DNA of 64,000 nucleotides from CAVQFO01 sp963711725 (GTDB taxonomy: Bacteria; Pseudomonadota; Gammaproteobacteria; Nitrococcales; Aquisalimonadaceae): assembly GCA_963711725.1 (NCBI GenBank), contig CAVQFO010000020.1, positions 131,856 through 195,855 on the forward strand. Reading direction: 5' to 3'. The notes below the pieces were generated by a model. It was not told where the DNA came from. It did no database searches and saw nothing but the letters and a program-made list of their open reading frames with translations. A program made the translations under genes and the position numbers. Of the stretch, positions 55,140 to 64,000 are shown in pieces (position 1 is the stretch's first letter; every line of letters begins with the position of its first letter).

Positions 55140-56436
55140 TTGACGTCGATTCCGTGTCGTCGCTACGAGAGGTGGTTCGCGCTTGCAGCGTTGCGCGCCA
55201 TCCCAGAGGATTCCGACTTGCCCGCGTGCTGGTCACGGCGCGCTCCACGTATAGCCAGCCGACAACCCAGGCCGCGACAGGAAGGATGATATCCGTAATG
55301 TCTCCGAAGCGGCCCGGTATCCACGTCTGGAGTATTTCGATGACGGCGTAGAGGGTTGCCAGCAACGCGGCTCCAGCCCACAGTTCAGCATACGGGCGGC
55401 GCGGGTCGCGCAGACGAAGGTATACCAGGATCAGCGGGGCCCACAGGTCCGCCATGATGTCCGCGATGCCGGTCAGGGGCTCCTGAAGCTGCGCGCGAAA
55501 CGGCACCCAATTGAAGCCGTTTCCGGCAGGGCCGGGCATGACCCGAAGGCCCTCTAGCAGTAAAGCCGCGATTACGAGTCCGGCCACGACGCCCGGACGG
55601 TTGCGGCGCTCCGGGTCAGTCACCATCCAGGCCCCGACACCAATCAATGCACCGCCGGAGGCTTCCACGGATAACGCTCGGCCAACGATCAGAACCTTAC
55701 CCACCAATAGGACGGCAAGCCCGCCAGCGACGAAGTGCAGCGCCCTGCGGCGATCCAGCAGCAAGCTGGCGGCACCGGCGACAGCCGCGCTGGCGAAGCC
55801 GAAATAGGCAAAGCGCCACAGGTTCGGAGACGCTTGGCCGGTCAGCACGTACCAGAGTGGTTTGATGCCCTGCCGCATCTGATAGGGGTCGAGGGAGGGG
55901 ACAAGGGGAAAGAGTTCGGCGCCGAGCCAGAGCAGGCAGCCGAGGGCGCCGACCTGCCAGACATGATGGTTGCGTATGGAAACCGGCCGCGCCTGGCGGC
56001 CAGGCCGGCCGAAATCGGTCGCCAGCGATGCGGCCATCGCACCGAGGAGGGCGCCCGCCACATTCAAGACGATATCCAGGGACGATGAATAGCGGGTGGG
56101 CAGGAACAGCTGGAGTCCTTCCATGGTCATGCTCATTACCGCCGCGCCGCCGCCGGCCACGACCAGTCGGCCGATCACCGAGTCCACGGGAAGAGCCAGG
56201 AGCAGCCCGAAGGGCGCGTACACCGCGACGTTGGAGATGACATCCGCGAACGAGAGGGATTGCAGCGCCTGGTGCAGGGACTGCCATTCGATCGGAGAGC
56301 TGGTTGTCCATCCGCTCAGTGGATAAAGGCTGCCGTAGACGAGGCTCGCCGCATACGCGACGGTCAACAGGCGCCTAAAGCGTCCTTGGCCCGCGCTCTT
56401 GTCTGGTCCGGCCGTATTACGTTGATGGCCCGCCAC
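55132..56436 (-). CDS. VanZ family membrane protein
   Basis: 434 residues with many membrane helices. The N-terminal part is VanZ-like: SLYPLSGW, ADVISNVAVYAPFGLLLALP and SSLDIVLNVAGALLG. A second VanZ-like half, with LTGIADIMADLWAPLILVYL and RFGDITDIILPVAAWVVGWL, follows after additional helices, so it appears to be a tandem VanZ protein. Members occur in exosortase systems but their role is unknown. It overlaps galE by 20 nt. Confidence 0.82.
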   Translation of the reverse strand: MAGHQRNTAGPDKSAGQGRFRRLLTVAYAASLVYGSLYPLSGWTTSSPIEWQSLHQALQSLSFADVISNVAVYAPFGLLLALPVDSVIGRLVVAGGGAAVMSMTMEGLQLFLPTRYSSSLDIVLNVAGALLGAMAASLATDFGRPGRQARPVSIRNHHVWQVGALGCLLWLGAELFPLVPSLDPYQMRQGIKPLWYVLTGQASPNLWRFAYFGFASAAVAGAASLLLDRRRALHFVAGGLAVLLVGKVLIVGRALSVEASGGALIGVGAWMVTDPERRNRPGVVAGLVIAALLLEGLRVMPGPAGNGFNWVPFRAQLQEPLTGIADIMADLWAPLILVYLRLRDPRRPYAELWAGAALLATLYAVIEILQTWIPGRFGDITDIILPVAAWVVGWLYVERAVTSTRASRNPLGWRATLQARTTSRSDDTESTSND

Positions 56437-57424
56437 GATACCCGTAGCCCCTTCCCTGTTCCCAGGCGAGCGCCGTGCGGGCGATCACGTCCAGATCCGC
56501 GAACTGGGGTTCCCAGCCCAGGACCCCCCTGATCTTCTCCGCCTGCGCGATGAGCATTGGCGGATCCCCGGGACGCCGGGGTTCCTCGACGACAGGGATG
56601 GCTGAACCAGAAGCCCGTTCCACGGCGCGAATCACGTCCCTGACGCTGTATCCGTGCCCGTATCCGCAGTTGAGCGTGATCGACTCGCCCCCGTCCCGCA
56701 GGTGGGATAGGGCTCGCACGTGCGCGTCGGCCAAGTCTTCCACGTGAATGTAGTCCCGTACCCCGGTGCCGTCCGGCGTCGGGTAGTCGGTGCCGTATAT
56801 TGCCATCCGGGGCCGTTTGCCCGTGGCGGCTTCGCATGCGACTTTCACCAAGAGTGTGGCCTTGGGCGTGGATTGCCCGATTCGGCACTCGGGATCCGCT
56901 CCGGCCACGTTGAAATACCGCAGGCTTACGTAACGCAGCGGCGAGCTCAAAGCCAGATCGCGGAGCATCCATTCGCTCATCAGCTTTGACGTTCCGTAGG
57001 GATTGATGGGCGCGGTGGGGGTTTCTTCCGCGGCACGGCCTCCCTCCGGGATTCCGTATACGGCGGCCGTGGATGAAAAGATGAAGTGTCTCACCCCCGC
57101 GTCCTGGCAGCACTCCAGCAGGGTTCGGGTGTTACAGGTGTTGTTGGCGTAGTACTTGAGCGGGTCCGCCACGGATTCGGGGACAACCGTGTGCGCGGCG
57201 AAATGCATGACGGTGTCCACGTTGTACGCGGCGAGGATCCGCGCCACGAGTTTTCGATCGCCCGTATTGCCGGTCACCAGGGTGCCGTAAAGGACTGCTT
57301 CCGGGAAGCCAGTGCTGAGATCGTCGAGCACGACAATGCGTTCTCCGGCCTCTCCGAGCCGCCGCACCACGTGGCTCCCTATATAGCCGGCGCCGCCGGT
57401 CACCAGTATTGTCTTGCCAGCCAA
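56417..57424 (-). CDS. galE: UDP-glucose 4-epimerase
   Basis: 335 residues, full length. The NAD-binding Rossmann motif VTGGAGYIGSHVV (8-20), catalytic Ser in SSTAAVYG (118-125) and YxxxK (Y143-K147 in PYGTSK) are all present. It interconverts UDP-Glc and UDP-Gal, feeding the exopolysaccharide, and is first in a coupled minus-strand operon with VanZ and the FemAB/GNAT protein. A paralogue with GlcNAc specificity cannot be excluded. Confidence 0.93.
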   Translation of the reverse strand: MAGKTILVTGGAGYIGSHVVRRLGEAGERIVVLDDLSTGFPEAVLYGTLVTGNTGDRKLVARILAAYNVDTVMHFAAHTVVPESVADPLKYYANNTCNTRTLLECCQDAGVRHFIFSSTAAVYGIPEGGRAAEETPTAPINPYGTSKLMSEWMLRDLALSSPLRYVSLRYFNVAGADPECRIGQSTPKATLLVKVACEAATGKRPRMAIYGTDYPTPDGTGVRDYIHVEDLADAHVRALSHLRDGGESITLNCGYGHGYSVRDVIRAVERASGSAIPVVEEPRRPGDPPMLIAQAEKIRGVLGWEPQFADLDVIARTALAWEQGRGYGYRGGPST

Positions 57425-57526
57425 GTGGGGTCTCCGAGTTCGGCGAGTGGCCGAGCATTATCCCGTGGCCGCCGCACTGTCGGCAAGGCGTGATATTCGA
57501 GCCGCGCGACCGGGGATCTTGCTTCC

Positions 57527-58309
57527 TCAGTTGGACGCGGCCCGGGCCTTCGATACGAGCGATCTCAGATAACGGACCGGAATCGCATAGGAGATTCCAG
57601 TGGGATTGTCTAGCGCTGCCTCCTTGGTCTTCTTGACGAGAACGCTATTTACTATGCCCACAACGTCTCCCGTCTCCACATTGAACAAGGGACTTCCGCT
57701 GTTACCTGGGTACGCCGTGGCGTCCAGCTGATAGACATTGTAAGGGTGGCGCAGCGTGTTGATGATGTCGGGATTCAGTTGCGCGGAGCGATCCATGGGC
57801 TGTGCGATCGGCGTGATGCATGAAACGATGCCTCGGTGTGTAACCGGGCGCAGGCCAAGCACCGCACCGATGGGGAATCCCGTGAACCCGACCAACTGGC
57901 CCTCCCTCACCGACGGATTGCGGGCCAGTTTCAACGGGGCAAAAGGTTCGCCATCGACTTTCAGCAGGGACAGGTCATGCGCCGCGTTCGTTGCCGCCAG
58001 CCGCGCCCTGGATACCCGGATCCGGTTACCCTGACGCTGAAACACGGCCAGGAACTCCTGGTGTTCTCCGTCGACACTGGTGGGTACAACGTGGGCATTG
58101 GTCGCCACCAGTGAGCCGTTCGCCACCGCGAAGCCGGTCCCAAGTACCGTCGCTGGCGGCCGGCGAGTCGCCTGGTAGGTTCCGATGCCAACGATTGACG
58201 GCTTGATGCGTTCGATGGTGTCCGGGAGGTCCGCCGCGGAGACGCCGGCGACGGTTAGCATTAATGTCGCCGCAATCAGGGCGACACGAAATCCGGGATG
58301 CTTGGTCAT
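57527..58309 (-). CDS. Trypsin-like serine protease (S1 family)
   Basis: About 260 residues. The signal peptide ends GVSAAD. The catalytic triad is visible: H73 in ATNAHVV, D112 in AAHDLSLL and S205 in PGNSGSPLF, so it is an active periplasmic protease of DegP-like catalytic type. The PDZ domains of DegP/HtrA are absent. GTG 58318 in the same frame is an alternative start. Context gives no clear substrate; processing of PEP-CTERM or surface proteins is speculative. Confidence 0.85.
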   Translation of the reverse strand: MTKHPGFRVALIAATLMLTVAGVSAADLPDTIERIKPSIVGIGTYQATRRPPATVLGTGFAVANGSLVATNAHVVPTSVDGEHQEFLAVFQRQGNRIRVSRARLAATNAAHDLSLLKVDGEPFAPLKLARNPSVREGQLVGFTGFPIGAVLGLRPVTHRGIVSCITPIAQPMDRSAQLNPDIINTLRHPYNVYQLDATAYPGNSGSPLFNVETGDVVGIVNSVLVKKTKEAALDNPTGISYAIPVRYLRSLVSKARAASN

Positions 58310-58554
58310 TGATATCACTCGTATTGCCTTCCGTTTGCCGGTTGCGGCGGAAATTGGCCCCCGTGCCGGCGTTACCCCATATATAGCATTGTCCGTGAGG
58401 CACGAATGTTTCGAAGGCCGCCGGGTGCCAAATGCAAGCTACGCCAACCTCCAATGTTCCCCGAGGAATGCAATCCAGTCCTCGCAATACCGGCGGGCAC
58501 CATATATAATCCGCCCTCCGCAATGACGCATGGCGCTGGAAGCTTGCGAAGAGC

Positions 58555-58560
58555 TTGACA
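58555..58560 (+). promoter_or_regulatory. -35 hexamer of the tRNA-tuf-secE operon
   Basis: A perfect TTGACA lies 45 nt before tRNA-Tyr. The -10 is unclear: TATCGC at 58584 is too far away. Stable-RNA promoters often have such -35 boxes, so this is a plausible but incomplete promoter. Confidence 0.4.
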
Positions 58561-58604
58561 GGAGGCCTTCGTCTGCACCAGAGTATCGCGCTTTGAAATA
58601 TTCT

Positions 58605-58689
58605 GGAGGGGTTCCCGAGTGGCCAAAGGGGGCAGACTGTAAATCTGCTGGCTCAGCCTTCGGAGGTTCGAATCCTCCCCCCTCCACCA
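58605..58689 (+). tRNA. tRNA-Tyr (GTA)
   Basis: 85 nt including an encoded CCA. Acceptor GGAGGGG pairs with CCCCTCC. The anticodon stem-loop GCAGACTGTAAATCTGC gives GTA. The long variable arm makes it a class II tRNA. It is the first gene of a tRNA, tuf, secE and ribosomal protein cluster. Confidence 0.96.
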
Positions 58690-58921
58690 GAGCTAATGCA
58701 GCGCGCCGCGGGTGGTTAGCAGGCAGCGCACACCGGTTAGAGCCTCCCAGGGGGGAGGATTTGAACCGATAAGAGGTTCAACTAAATTGCCGGGAGCAAT
58801 TTGAGCGGCGCCGTAGGTGCCGGCCCCGGAGGGGCGGAGGGCAGGATGCCCGGAGTAATCCTTCCCCCTCCACTAGAGCTGTTACAGCGCGCCGCCATTA
58901 TTGATAGGCAGGCTTGCGCTA
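58661..58921. repeat. Duplicated tRNA-Tyr 3' end and downstream spacer (rtT-like), with an inverted copy
   Basis: The 3' end of tRNA-Tyr plus following spacer (58673-58730) recurs about 186 nt on (58858-58921): AATCCTCCCCCCTCCACCA versus AATCCTTCCCCCTCCACTA, then GAGCT..CAGCGCGCCGC in both. Between them, 58750-58768 is an inverted copy of the T-arm/acceptor end with one mismatch. E. coli tyrT has about 178-bp repeats, each including the tRNA 3' end (rtT), so the arrangement is comparable. Confidence 0.7.
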
Positions 58922-59035
58922 CAGGGTGAGGCCTCCCCGACGACTAGTTCGGGTTGTTGGGAGGTCCGGGTGGTTTGATGCGTGTCGCCTGGCGTGGCGC
59001 GGTGTTCCGGTCGCCGCGCGGCAGCGTTGAGGTTC
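58690..59035. other. 346-nt spacer between tRNA-Tyr and tRNA-Gly
   Basis: No protein gene. Most of it is the duplicated rtT-like element described at 58661; the remainder (58922-59035) shows nothing recognisable. Confidence 0.6.
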
Positions 59036-59109
<74 letters not shown>

Positions 59110-59151
59110 AGCTCTCAGCGCAGTGGTGGCAAGGTTTTTTTGATGTGTCGG

Positions 59152-59227
<76 letters not shown>

Positions 59228-59339
59228 TTAGTTTCGGTAGTGGTCTTTTTATTCATTAATACTTCATCTTCGGGAACGTCGGGCCGTCTCATTGTGGATC
59301 GGACCCCGAGCGTCGAAGGGATAACGGGGAGAAGACTCG

Positions 59340-60530
<1,191 letters not shown>

Positions 60531-60549
60531 TATTGGGATTGCGGGCGTT

Positions 60550-60590
60550 GGGTGCCCGGGCGGAGTTGGATTTCCGCCCGGGCACCCTTC
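60550..60590 (+). terminator. Hairpin after tuf
   Basis: A perfect 15-bp inverted repeat (GGGTGCCCGGGCGGA and its complement, 8-nt loop) lies 20 nt after the tuf stop, followed by TTCGCCTT. The T-run is weak, so it may attenuate rather than fully end transcription before tRNA-Trp. Confidence 0.75.
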
Positions 60591-60604
60591 GCCTTATCCA
60601 GTTT

Positions 60605-60680
<76 letters not shown>

Positions 60681-60737
60681 CCTGAACGAGGTGGGCGGGC
60701 GTGGCCCGTTCAGCTCACTTAGAGTCGTGCAGACCTG

Positions 60738-61115
60738 ATGAAATCCAAGAGCGTAGCGGAAAAGAGCCCGATCGATACCATCAAGCTGGTGCTGGCGTTG
60801 CTGGTGCTGGCTGCGGGCATCGTGGGTTTCTATTACTACCAGGACCAGCCGCAGATCTATCGGGTGGGCGGTTTGCTGGTGGTTGCGCTCGTGGCCGTAG
60901 GTATCTCGATGACCACAGTGCAGGGGCGTGCGCTCTGGGGGTTCGTGCAGGAGTCCCGCGTGGAAGTGCGTCGGGTGGTGTGGCCGACCCGCCAGGAGAC
61001 GGTGCAGACCACGCTGGTGGTCATGGTCATGGTGGTTATCGTCGCCATTTTCCTGTGGCTGCTGGATATGGGTCTGCTTGCGGGAATGAATTATCTGCTT
61101 AAGCAAGGGGCCTGA
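60738..61115 (+). CDS. secE: Preprotein translocase subunit SecE
   Basis: 125 residues with three membrane helices (about 17-35, 43-60, 93-115), the gammaproteobacterial three-helix form. The conserved cytoplasmic segment ESRVEVRRVVWPTRQET precedes the last helix. It is part of the SecYEG channel for protein export. It ends 4 nt before nusG, with which it is co-transcribed. Confidence 0.97.
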   Translation: MKSKSVAEKSPIDTIKLVLALLVLAAGIVGFYYYQDQPQIYRVGGLLVVALVAVGISMTTVQGRALWGFVQESRVEVRRVVWPTRQETVQTTLVVMVMVVIVAIFLWLLDMGLLAGMNYLLKQGA

Positions 61116-61119
61116 GGCA

Positions 61120-61653
61120 ATGGCAAAACGTTGGTACGTGGTCCACGCCTATTCCGGCTTCGAGAACAAGGTCAAGAAATCCCTGGAGGAGCGCATACAG
61201 CGCATGGGGATGGAAGACGCGTTCGACGAGATTCTCGTGCCCACCGAGGAAGTGGTCGAGATTCGGGACGGTCAGAAGCGCCGCAGTGAGCGTAAGTTCT
61301 TCCCCGGTTATGTCCTGGTGAAGATGGAAATGAACGACGCCACTTGGCATCTGGTGCGTGACGTGCCGCGCGTCATGGGGTTTATCGGTGGTTCCAGCGA
61401 CCGGCCGGCGCCCATTTCCGAGCGCGAGGCCGATCAGATTCTGAATCGCGTCCAGGAAGGCGTGGAGAAGCCGCGGCCGAAGGTGTTGTTCGAGGTGGGC
61501 GAGGTCGTTCGGGTGACCGACGGTCCGTTTACCGATTTCACCGGCGCGGTGGAAGAGGTCAACTACGAAAAGAACCGTCTGCGCGTGGCGGTTCTCATCT
61601 TCGGGCGTTCGACGCCCGTGGATCTGGAATTCAGTCAGGTCGAGAAGGCCTGA
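61120..61653 (+). CDS. nusG: Transcription termination/antitermination factor NusG
   Basis: 177 residues. The NGN domain begins RWYVVHAYSGFENKVKKSL. The C-terminal KOW domain is near FEVGEVVRVTDGPFTDFTG. It binds RNA polymerase and Rho or the ribosome. Directly follows secE; normal length and sequence. Confidence 0.98.
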   Translation: MAKRWYVVHAYSGFENKVKKSLEERIQRMGMEDAFDEILVPTEEVVEIRDGQKRRSERKFFPGYVLVKMEMNDATWHLVRDVPRVMGFIGGSSDRPAPISEREADQILNRVQEGVEKPRPKVLFEVGEVVRVTDGPFTDFTGAVEEVNYEKNRLRVAVLIFGRSTPVDLEFSQVEKA

Positions 61654-61655
61654 CG

Positions 61656-61716
61656 CAGGGCGGGGCGAGGCGGTCCGCCGGGCGTTTGCCCGGCCGGTGC
61701 CGCCCGCCCCGCGATT
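61656..61716 (+). repeat. GC-rich stem-loop between nusG and rplK
   Basis: GCGGGGCG near 61659 pairs with CGCCCCGC near 61706, enclosing further self-complementary GC sequence (GGGCG...GCCCGG). It could be a transcript-processing or attenuation structure in the rplK leader. No T-run follows. Confidence 0.5.
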
Positions 61717-61761
61717 CATCGGGGAGCCTAACGGCGTTCGTACCCAACGCAGGAGTTTGAA

Positions 61762-62193
61762 ATGGCGAAGAAAGTCGCTGGTTATATCAAATTGCAGGTG
61801 AAGGCCGGTCAGGCCAATCCCAGTCCGCCGGTGGGTCCGGCCCTGGGTCAGCACGGCGTGAACATCATGGAGTTCTGCAAGGCGTTCAATGCCGAGACGC
61901 AGAACCTGGAGCCCGGTCTGCCGGTGCCCGTGGTAATTACCGTCTACAATGACCGCAGCTTCACGTTCATCACCAAGACGCCTCCGGCCGCGGTGCTGTT
62001 GAAGAAGGCCGCCGGCATCCAGAAGGGCAGTGGCAAGCCCAATACCGACAAGGTCGGCAAGGTGAATCGCGAGCAGCTCGAAGAGATTGCGAAGACGAAA
62101 ATGCCCGATCTGAATGCAGCCGATCTGGACGCGGCCGTGCGCAGCATCGCCGGCAGCGCTCGCAGCATGGGCCTGGAAGTGGAGGGTCTTTAA
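61762..62193 (+). CDS. rplK: 50S ribosomal protein L11
   Basis: 143 residues, standard length. The N-terminal AGYIKLQVKAGQANPSPPVG and GPALGQHGVNIMEFCKAFNA stretches are the conserved L11 signature, and the C-terminal rRNA-binding domain ends normally. AGGAG lies before the ATG. It is separated by 2 nt from rplA. Confidence 0.99.
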   Translation: MAKKVAGYIKLQVKAGQANPSPPVGPALGQHGVNIMEFCKAFNAETQNLEPGLPVPVVITVYNDRSFTFITKTPPAAVLLKKAAGIQKGSGKPNTDKVGKVNREQLEEIAKTKMPDLNAADLDAAVRSIAGSARSMGLEVEGL

Positions 62194-62195
62194 TC

Positions 62196-62891
62196 ATGGC
62201 GAAGCTTTCCAAGCGTCAAAAGGCCGCGCGCGAGAAGATCGAGGCGGGCAAGTTCTACGCGATCGACGAGGCGTTTTCCGTTCTCAAGGATCTGCCTCCG
62301 GCCAAGTTCCTTGAGACGGTCGAAGTCTCCGTGAATCTGGGTGTCGATCCGCGCAAGTCCGACCAGGTGGTGCGTGGCTCCACGGTTCTCCCCAACGGCA
62401 CCGGCAAGACGGTGCGTGTGGCGGTGTTCGCTCAAGGCGACAACGCCGATGCGGCCAAGGCCGCCGGCGCCGACATTGTCGGGCTGGACGATCTGGCCGA
62501 GCAGGTGAAGGGCGGCGAAATCAACTTCGACGTCGTGATCGCCTCGCCGGATACCATGGGCGTGGTGGGCCGCCTCGGAACTATTCTGGGTCCGCGCGGT
62601 CTCATGCCGAACCCGAAAGTCGGCACGGTGACCACGGATGTGGCCACGGCGGTGAAAAACGCCAAGGCCGGTCAGGTGCGCTACCGGACCGACAAGAACG
62701 GCATTGTTCACTGCTCGATCGGCAAGGTGAATTTCGAAGTGGATGCCCTGAAGCAGAACCTGGAAGCGCTGGTGGTTGATCTGAACAAGCTCAAACCCTC
62801 CGCTGCCAAGGGCATCTACATGAAGAAGGTGACGGTTGCCACCACGATGGGCCCCGGCCTGTCCGTGGATCTGGCCACTCTCACCGTTTGA
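62196..62891 (+). CDS. rplA: 50S ribosomal protein L1
   Basis: 231 residues, standard length. Conserved TVLPNGTGKTVRVAVFAQG and LGTILGPRGLMPNPKVGTVT segments. It binds 23S rRNA and, as known in E. coli, represses the rplK-rplA message. Directly downstream of rplK. Confidence 0.99.
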   Translation: MAKLSKRQKAAREKIEAGKFYAIDEAFSVLKDLPPAKFLETVEVSVNLGVDPRKSDQVVRGSTVLPNGTGKTVRVAVFAQGDNADAAKAAGADIVGLDDLAEQVKGGEINFDVVIASPDTMGVVGRLGTILGPRGLMPNPKVGTVTTDVATAVKNAKAGQVRYRTDKNGIVHCSIGKVNFEVDALKQNLEALVVDLNKLKPSAAKGIYMKKVTVATTMGPGLSVDLATLTV

Positions 62892-62929
62892 GGAATCCGA
62901 ACCGGGGGCGGCGCGTCCGCTTCCGGCGA

Positions 62930-63100
62930 GGTGTCTTGAGGCTGTCGGTTTCGCGGCAGCCGTCAAAGACCGCTAGGTGCGCGCAAGCGATTAAAGGGGA
63001 AACCCGCCTGCGTAGATGGCGCAGCCACCGACGGACTACTCCTTCGGAAGGCGGCCTGGCCCCGAAAGGGGCGGAGCGGGATGCTTTCTCCCGCGCAATG
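62930..63100 (+). ncRNA. L10 leader (ribosomal protein autoregulatory RNA)
   Basis: The rplA-rplJ gap of about 260 nt contains the conserved L10-leader elements AAAGACCGCTAGGTGCGC, AAGCGATTAAAG and CCTGCGTAGATGGCGCAG in the expected order, followed by GC hairpins (e.g. GCCCCGAAAGGGGC). In the family, L10-L7/L12 binds this leader and represses rplJ-rplL translation. Confidence 0.8.
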
Positions 63101-63150
63101 GGTCCCGCTCCGGCAACGGCGCGGGTAAGCCAAGTTCCAGGAGGTTAGGA

Positions 63151-63681
63151 ATGGCACTGAGTCTGGAACAGAAGAAAGCGATGGCCGAGGAAGTCCACGT
63201 CGTCGCCTCAGGTGCGCACGCTGCCGTTGCGGCAGAGTATCGCGGCCTGTCGGCGTTGGAAATGGACGAACTCCGTGCTGCCGCGCGCAAGCAGGATGTC
63301 TACCTTCGGGTGGTCAAGAATTCCATTGCGCGCCGTGCCGTGGCTGGCACCAACTTCGAGTGCATGACGGAGGGTTTTTCCGGTCCGTTGCTGTTGGCGT
63401 TCTCGGGTGAAGATCCGGGTTCAGCGGCGCGGGTGGTGAAAGGCTTCTCCAAAGATCACGACAAGTTGGTGGTCAAGCTGGTCGCCCTGAGTGGGCGCCT
63501 GCTCGCACCCGGTGACCTGGACCGTTTGGCCAGTATGCCGACCCGCGACGAGGCGCTCAGCCAGCTGTTGGGCACCATGCGTGCCCCGGTCCAGAAACTG
63601 GTCACCACCATGAACGAGGTGCCCGGCAAGCTGGTCCGCACGCTGGAGGCGGTCCGTCAGCAGAAGGCGCAGCAGGGTTAG
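63151..63681 (+). CDS. rplJ: 50S ribosomal protein L10
   Basis: 176 residues from ATG 63151, preceded by AGGAGGTTAGGA. The N-terminal MALSLEQKKAMAEEV and internal RVVKNSIARRAV are typical. The C-terminal helix binds L7/L12 dimers. The longer open frame upstream runs through the leader RNA and is not coding. Confidence 0.98.
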   Translation: MALSLEQKKAMAEEVHVVASGAHAAVAAEYRGLSALEMDELRAAARKQDVYLRVVKNSIARRAVAGTNFECMTEGFSGPLLLAFSGEDPGSAARVVKGFSKDHDKLVVKLVALSGRLLAPGDLDRLASMPTRDEALSQLLGTMRAPVQKLVTTMNEVPGKLVRTLEAVRQQKAQQG

Positions 63682-63764
63682 AACCCCGGCGTAATCGCTT
63701 TATCAATCTGTCTAGGGTTTCCCATGGGAGCCCAGGTTAACGAAACGAGTTTGGGAATAATACG

Positions 63765-64000
63765 ATGGCCGTTTCCAAAGAAGACATCCTCGAGATGATC
63801 GGTAACATGACCGTCCTTGAAGTCGTCGACCTGATCGAGGCGATGGAAGAGAAGTTCGGTGTGACCGCTGCCGCTGCCGTTGCCGCCGCTCCGGCTGCCG
63901 CCGGTGGTGGTGAGGTCCGCAGCCGCGGAAGAGAAGACCGAGTTCGACGTCATTCTCAGCAGCTTCGGTTCCAACAAGGTCTCCGTGATCAAGGCCGTGC
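63765..64000 (+). CDS. rplL: 50S ribosomal protein L7/L12 (frameshifted and cut by the window end)
   Basis: ATG 63765 begins MAVSKEDILEMIGNMTVLEV, the L7/L12 N-terminal dimerisation domain, followed by the Ala/Gly hinge. At about 63915 one extra base puts the rest out of frame. In the shifted frame the C-terminal domain reads EEKTEFDVILSSFGSNKV, as expected. Because rplL is essential, a sequencing error is much more likely than a true mutation. The gene runs off the window. Confidence 0.93.
   Translation, partial: MAVSKEDILEMIGNMTVLEVVDLIEAMEEKFGVTAAAAVAAAPAAAGGGEVRSRGREDRVRRHSQQLRFQQGLRDQGR

Overview
The window is high-GC DNA from a gammaproteobacterium. The evidence is a block of tRNA-Tyr, tRNA-Gly, tRNA-Thr, tuf, tRNA-Trp, secE, nusG, rplK, rplA, rplJ and rplL at the right end, plus a complete exosortase A (XrtA/PEP-CTERM) exopolysaccharide locus on the left. 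A sulfur-oxidising or halophilic Chromatiales-like host would fit, but that is only a guess. No rRNA, CRISPR array, prophage or intact insertion sequence was seen.

Layout: (1) 1-5.5 kb holds the PEP-CTERM regulators: histidine kinase PrsK (5' end cut by the window), sigma-54 activator PrsR and TPR lipoprotein PrsT. (2) 5.5-24 kb holds the conserved XrtA exopolysaccharide operon: export lipoprotein, chain-length determinant (single-base frameshift), tyrosine autokinase, outer-membrane barrel, WecB, deacetylase, FemAB-like protein, glycosyltransferases, exosortase A fused to an EpsI domain, amidotransferase, CapK-like ligase and a second deacetylase. Most of these genes overlap or nearly touch. 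(3) 24-41 kb is a mosaic, lower-GC accessory segment: TPR protein, three kelch-like propeller proteins, pyruvyl transferase, GT2, Wzx-type flippase, a QueC-like PP-loop enzyme, formyltransferase, GT4, a FemAB-like acyltransferase, the XrtA-associated O-glycosylation ligase and a parallel beta-helix protein, with a scrap of an IS3-type transposase. (4) 41-53 kb holds a secreted GYWxNHP-motif protein followed directly by a PqqD-like protein and an HprK-related kinase (the HPr-rel-A system), a nucleotidyltransferase and a methyltransferase. Then come two Lcl-domain proteins, a FeeM-like acyltransferase, a sulfotransferase, an asparagine synthetase homologue with a displaced Cys, and a nitroreductase. 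(5) 53-58 kb holds a PEP-CTERM substrate protein, a FemAB/GNAT protein, a VanZ protein, galE and a trypsin-like protease. (6) 58.6-64 kb is the tRNA and translation block.

How it fits together: PrsK/PrsR should activate sigma-54 promoters. Two textbook -24/-12 elements occur in this window (41308 and 52954). Each is preceded by related A/T-rich boxes of the form TTGAAAAnnnTTTACA. One drives the PEP-CTERM substrate; the other drives the GYWxNHP protein/PqqD/HprK-like operon. This ties a peptide-modification-like system, whose chemistry is unknown to me, to the exosortase regulon and is the most interesting point in the window.

Two single-base frameshifts, in the chain-length gene and in essential rplL, look like sequence errors, at least the latter. 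A duplicated stretch after tRNA-Tyr resembles the rtT repeats downstream of E. coli tyrT.
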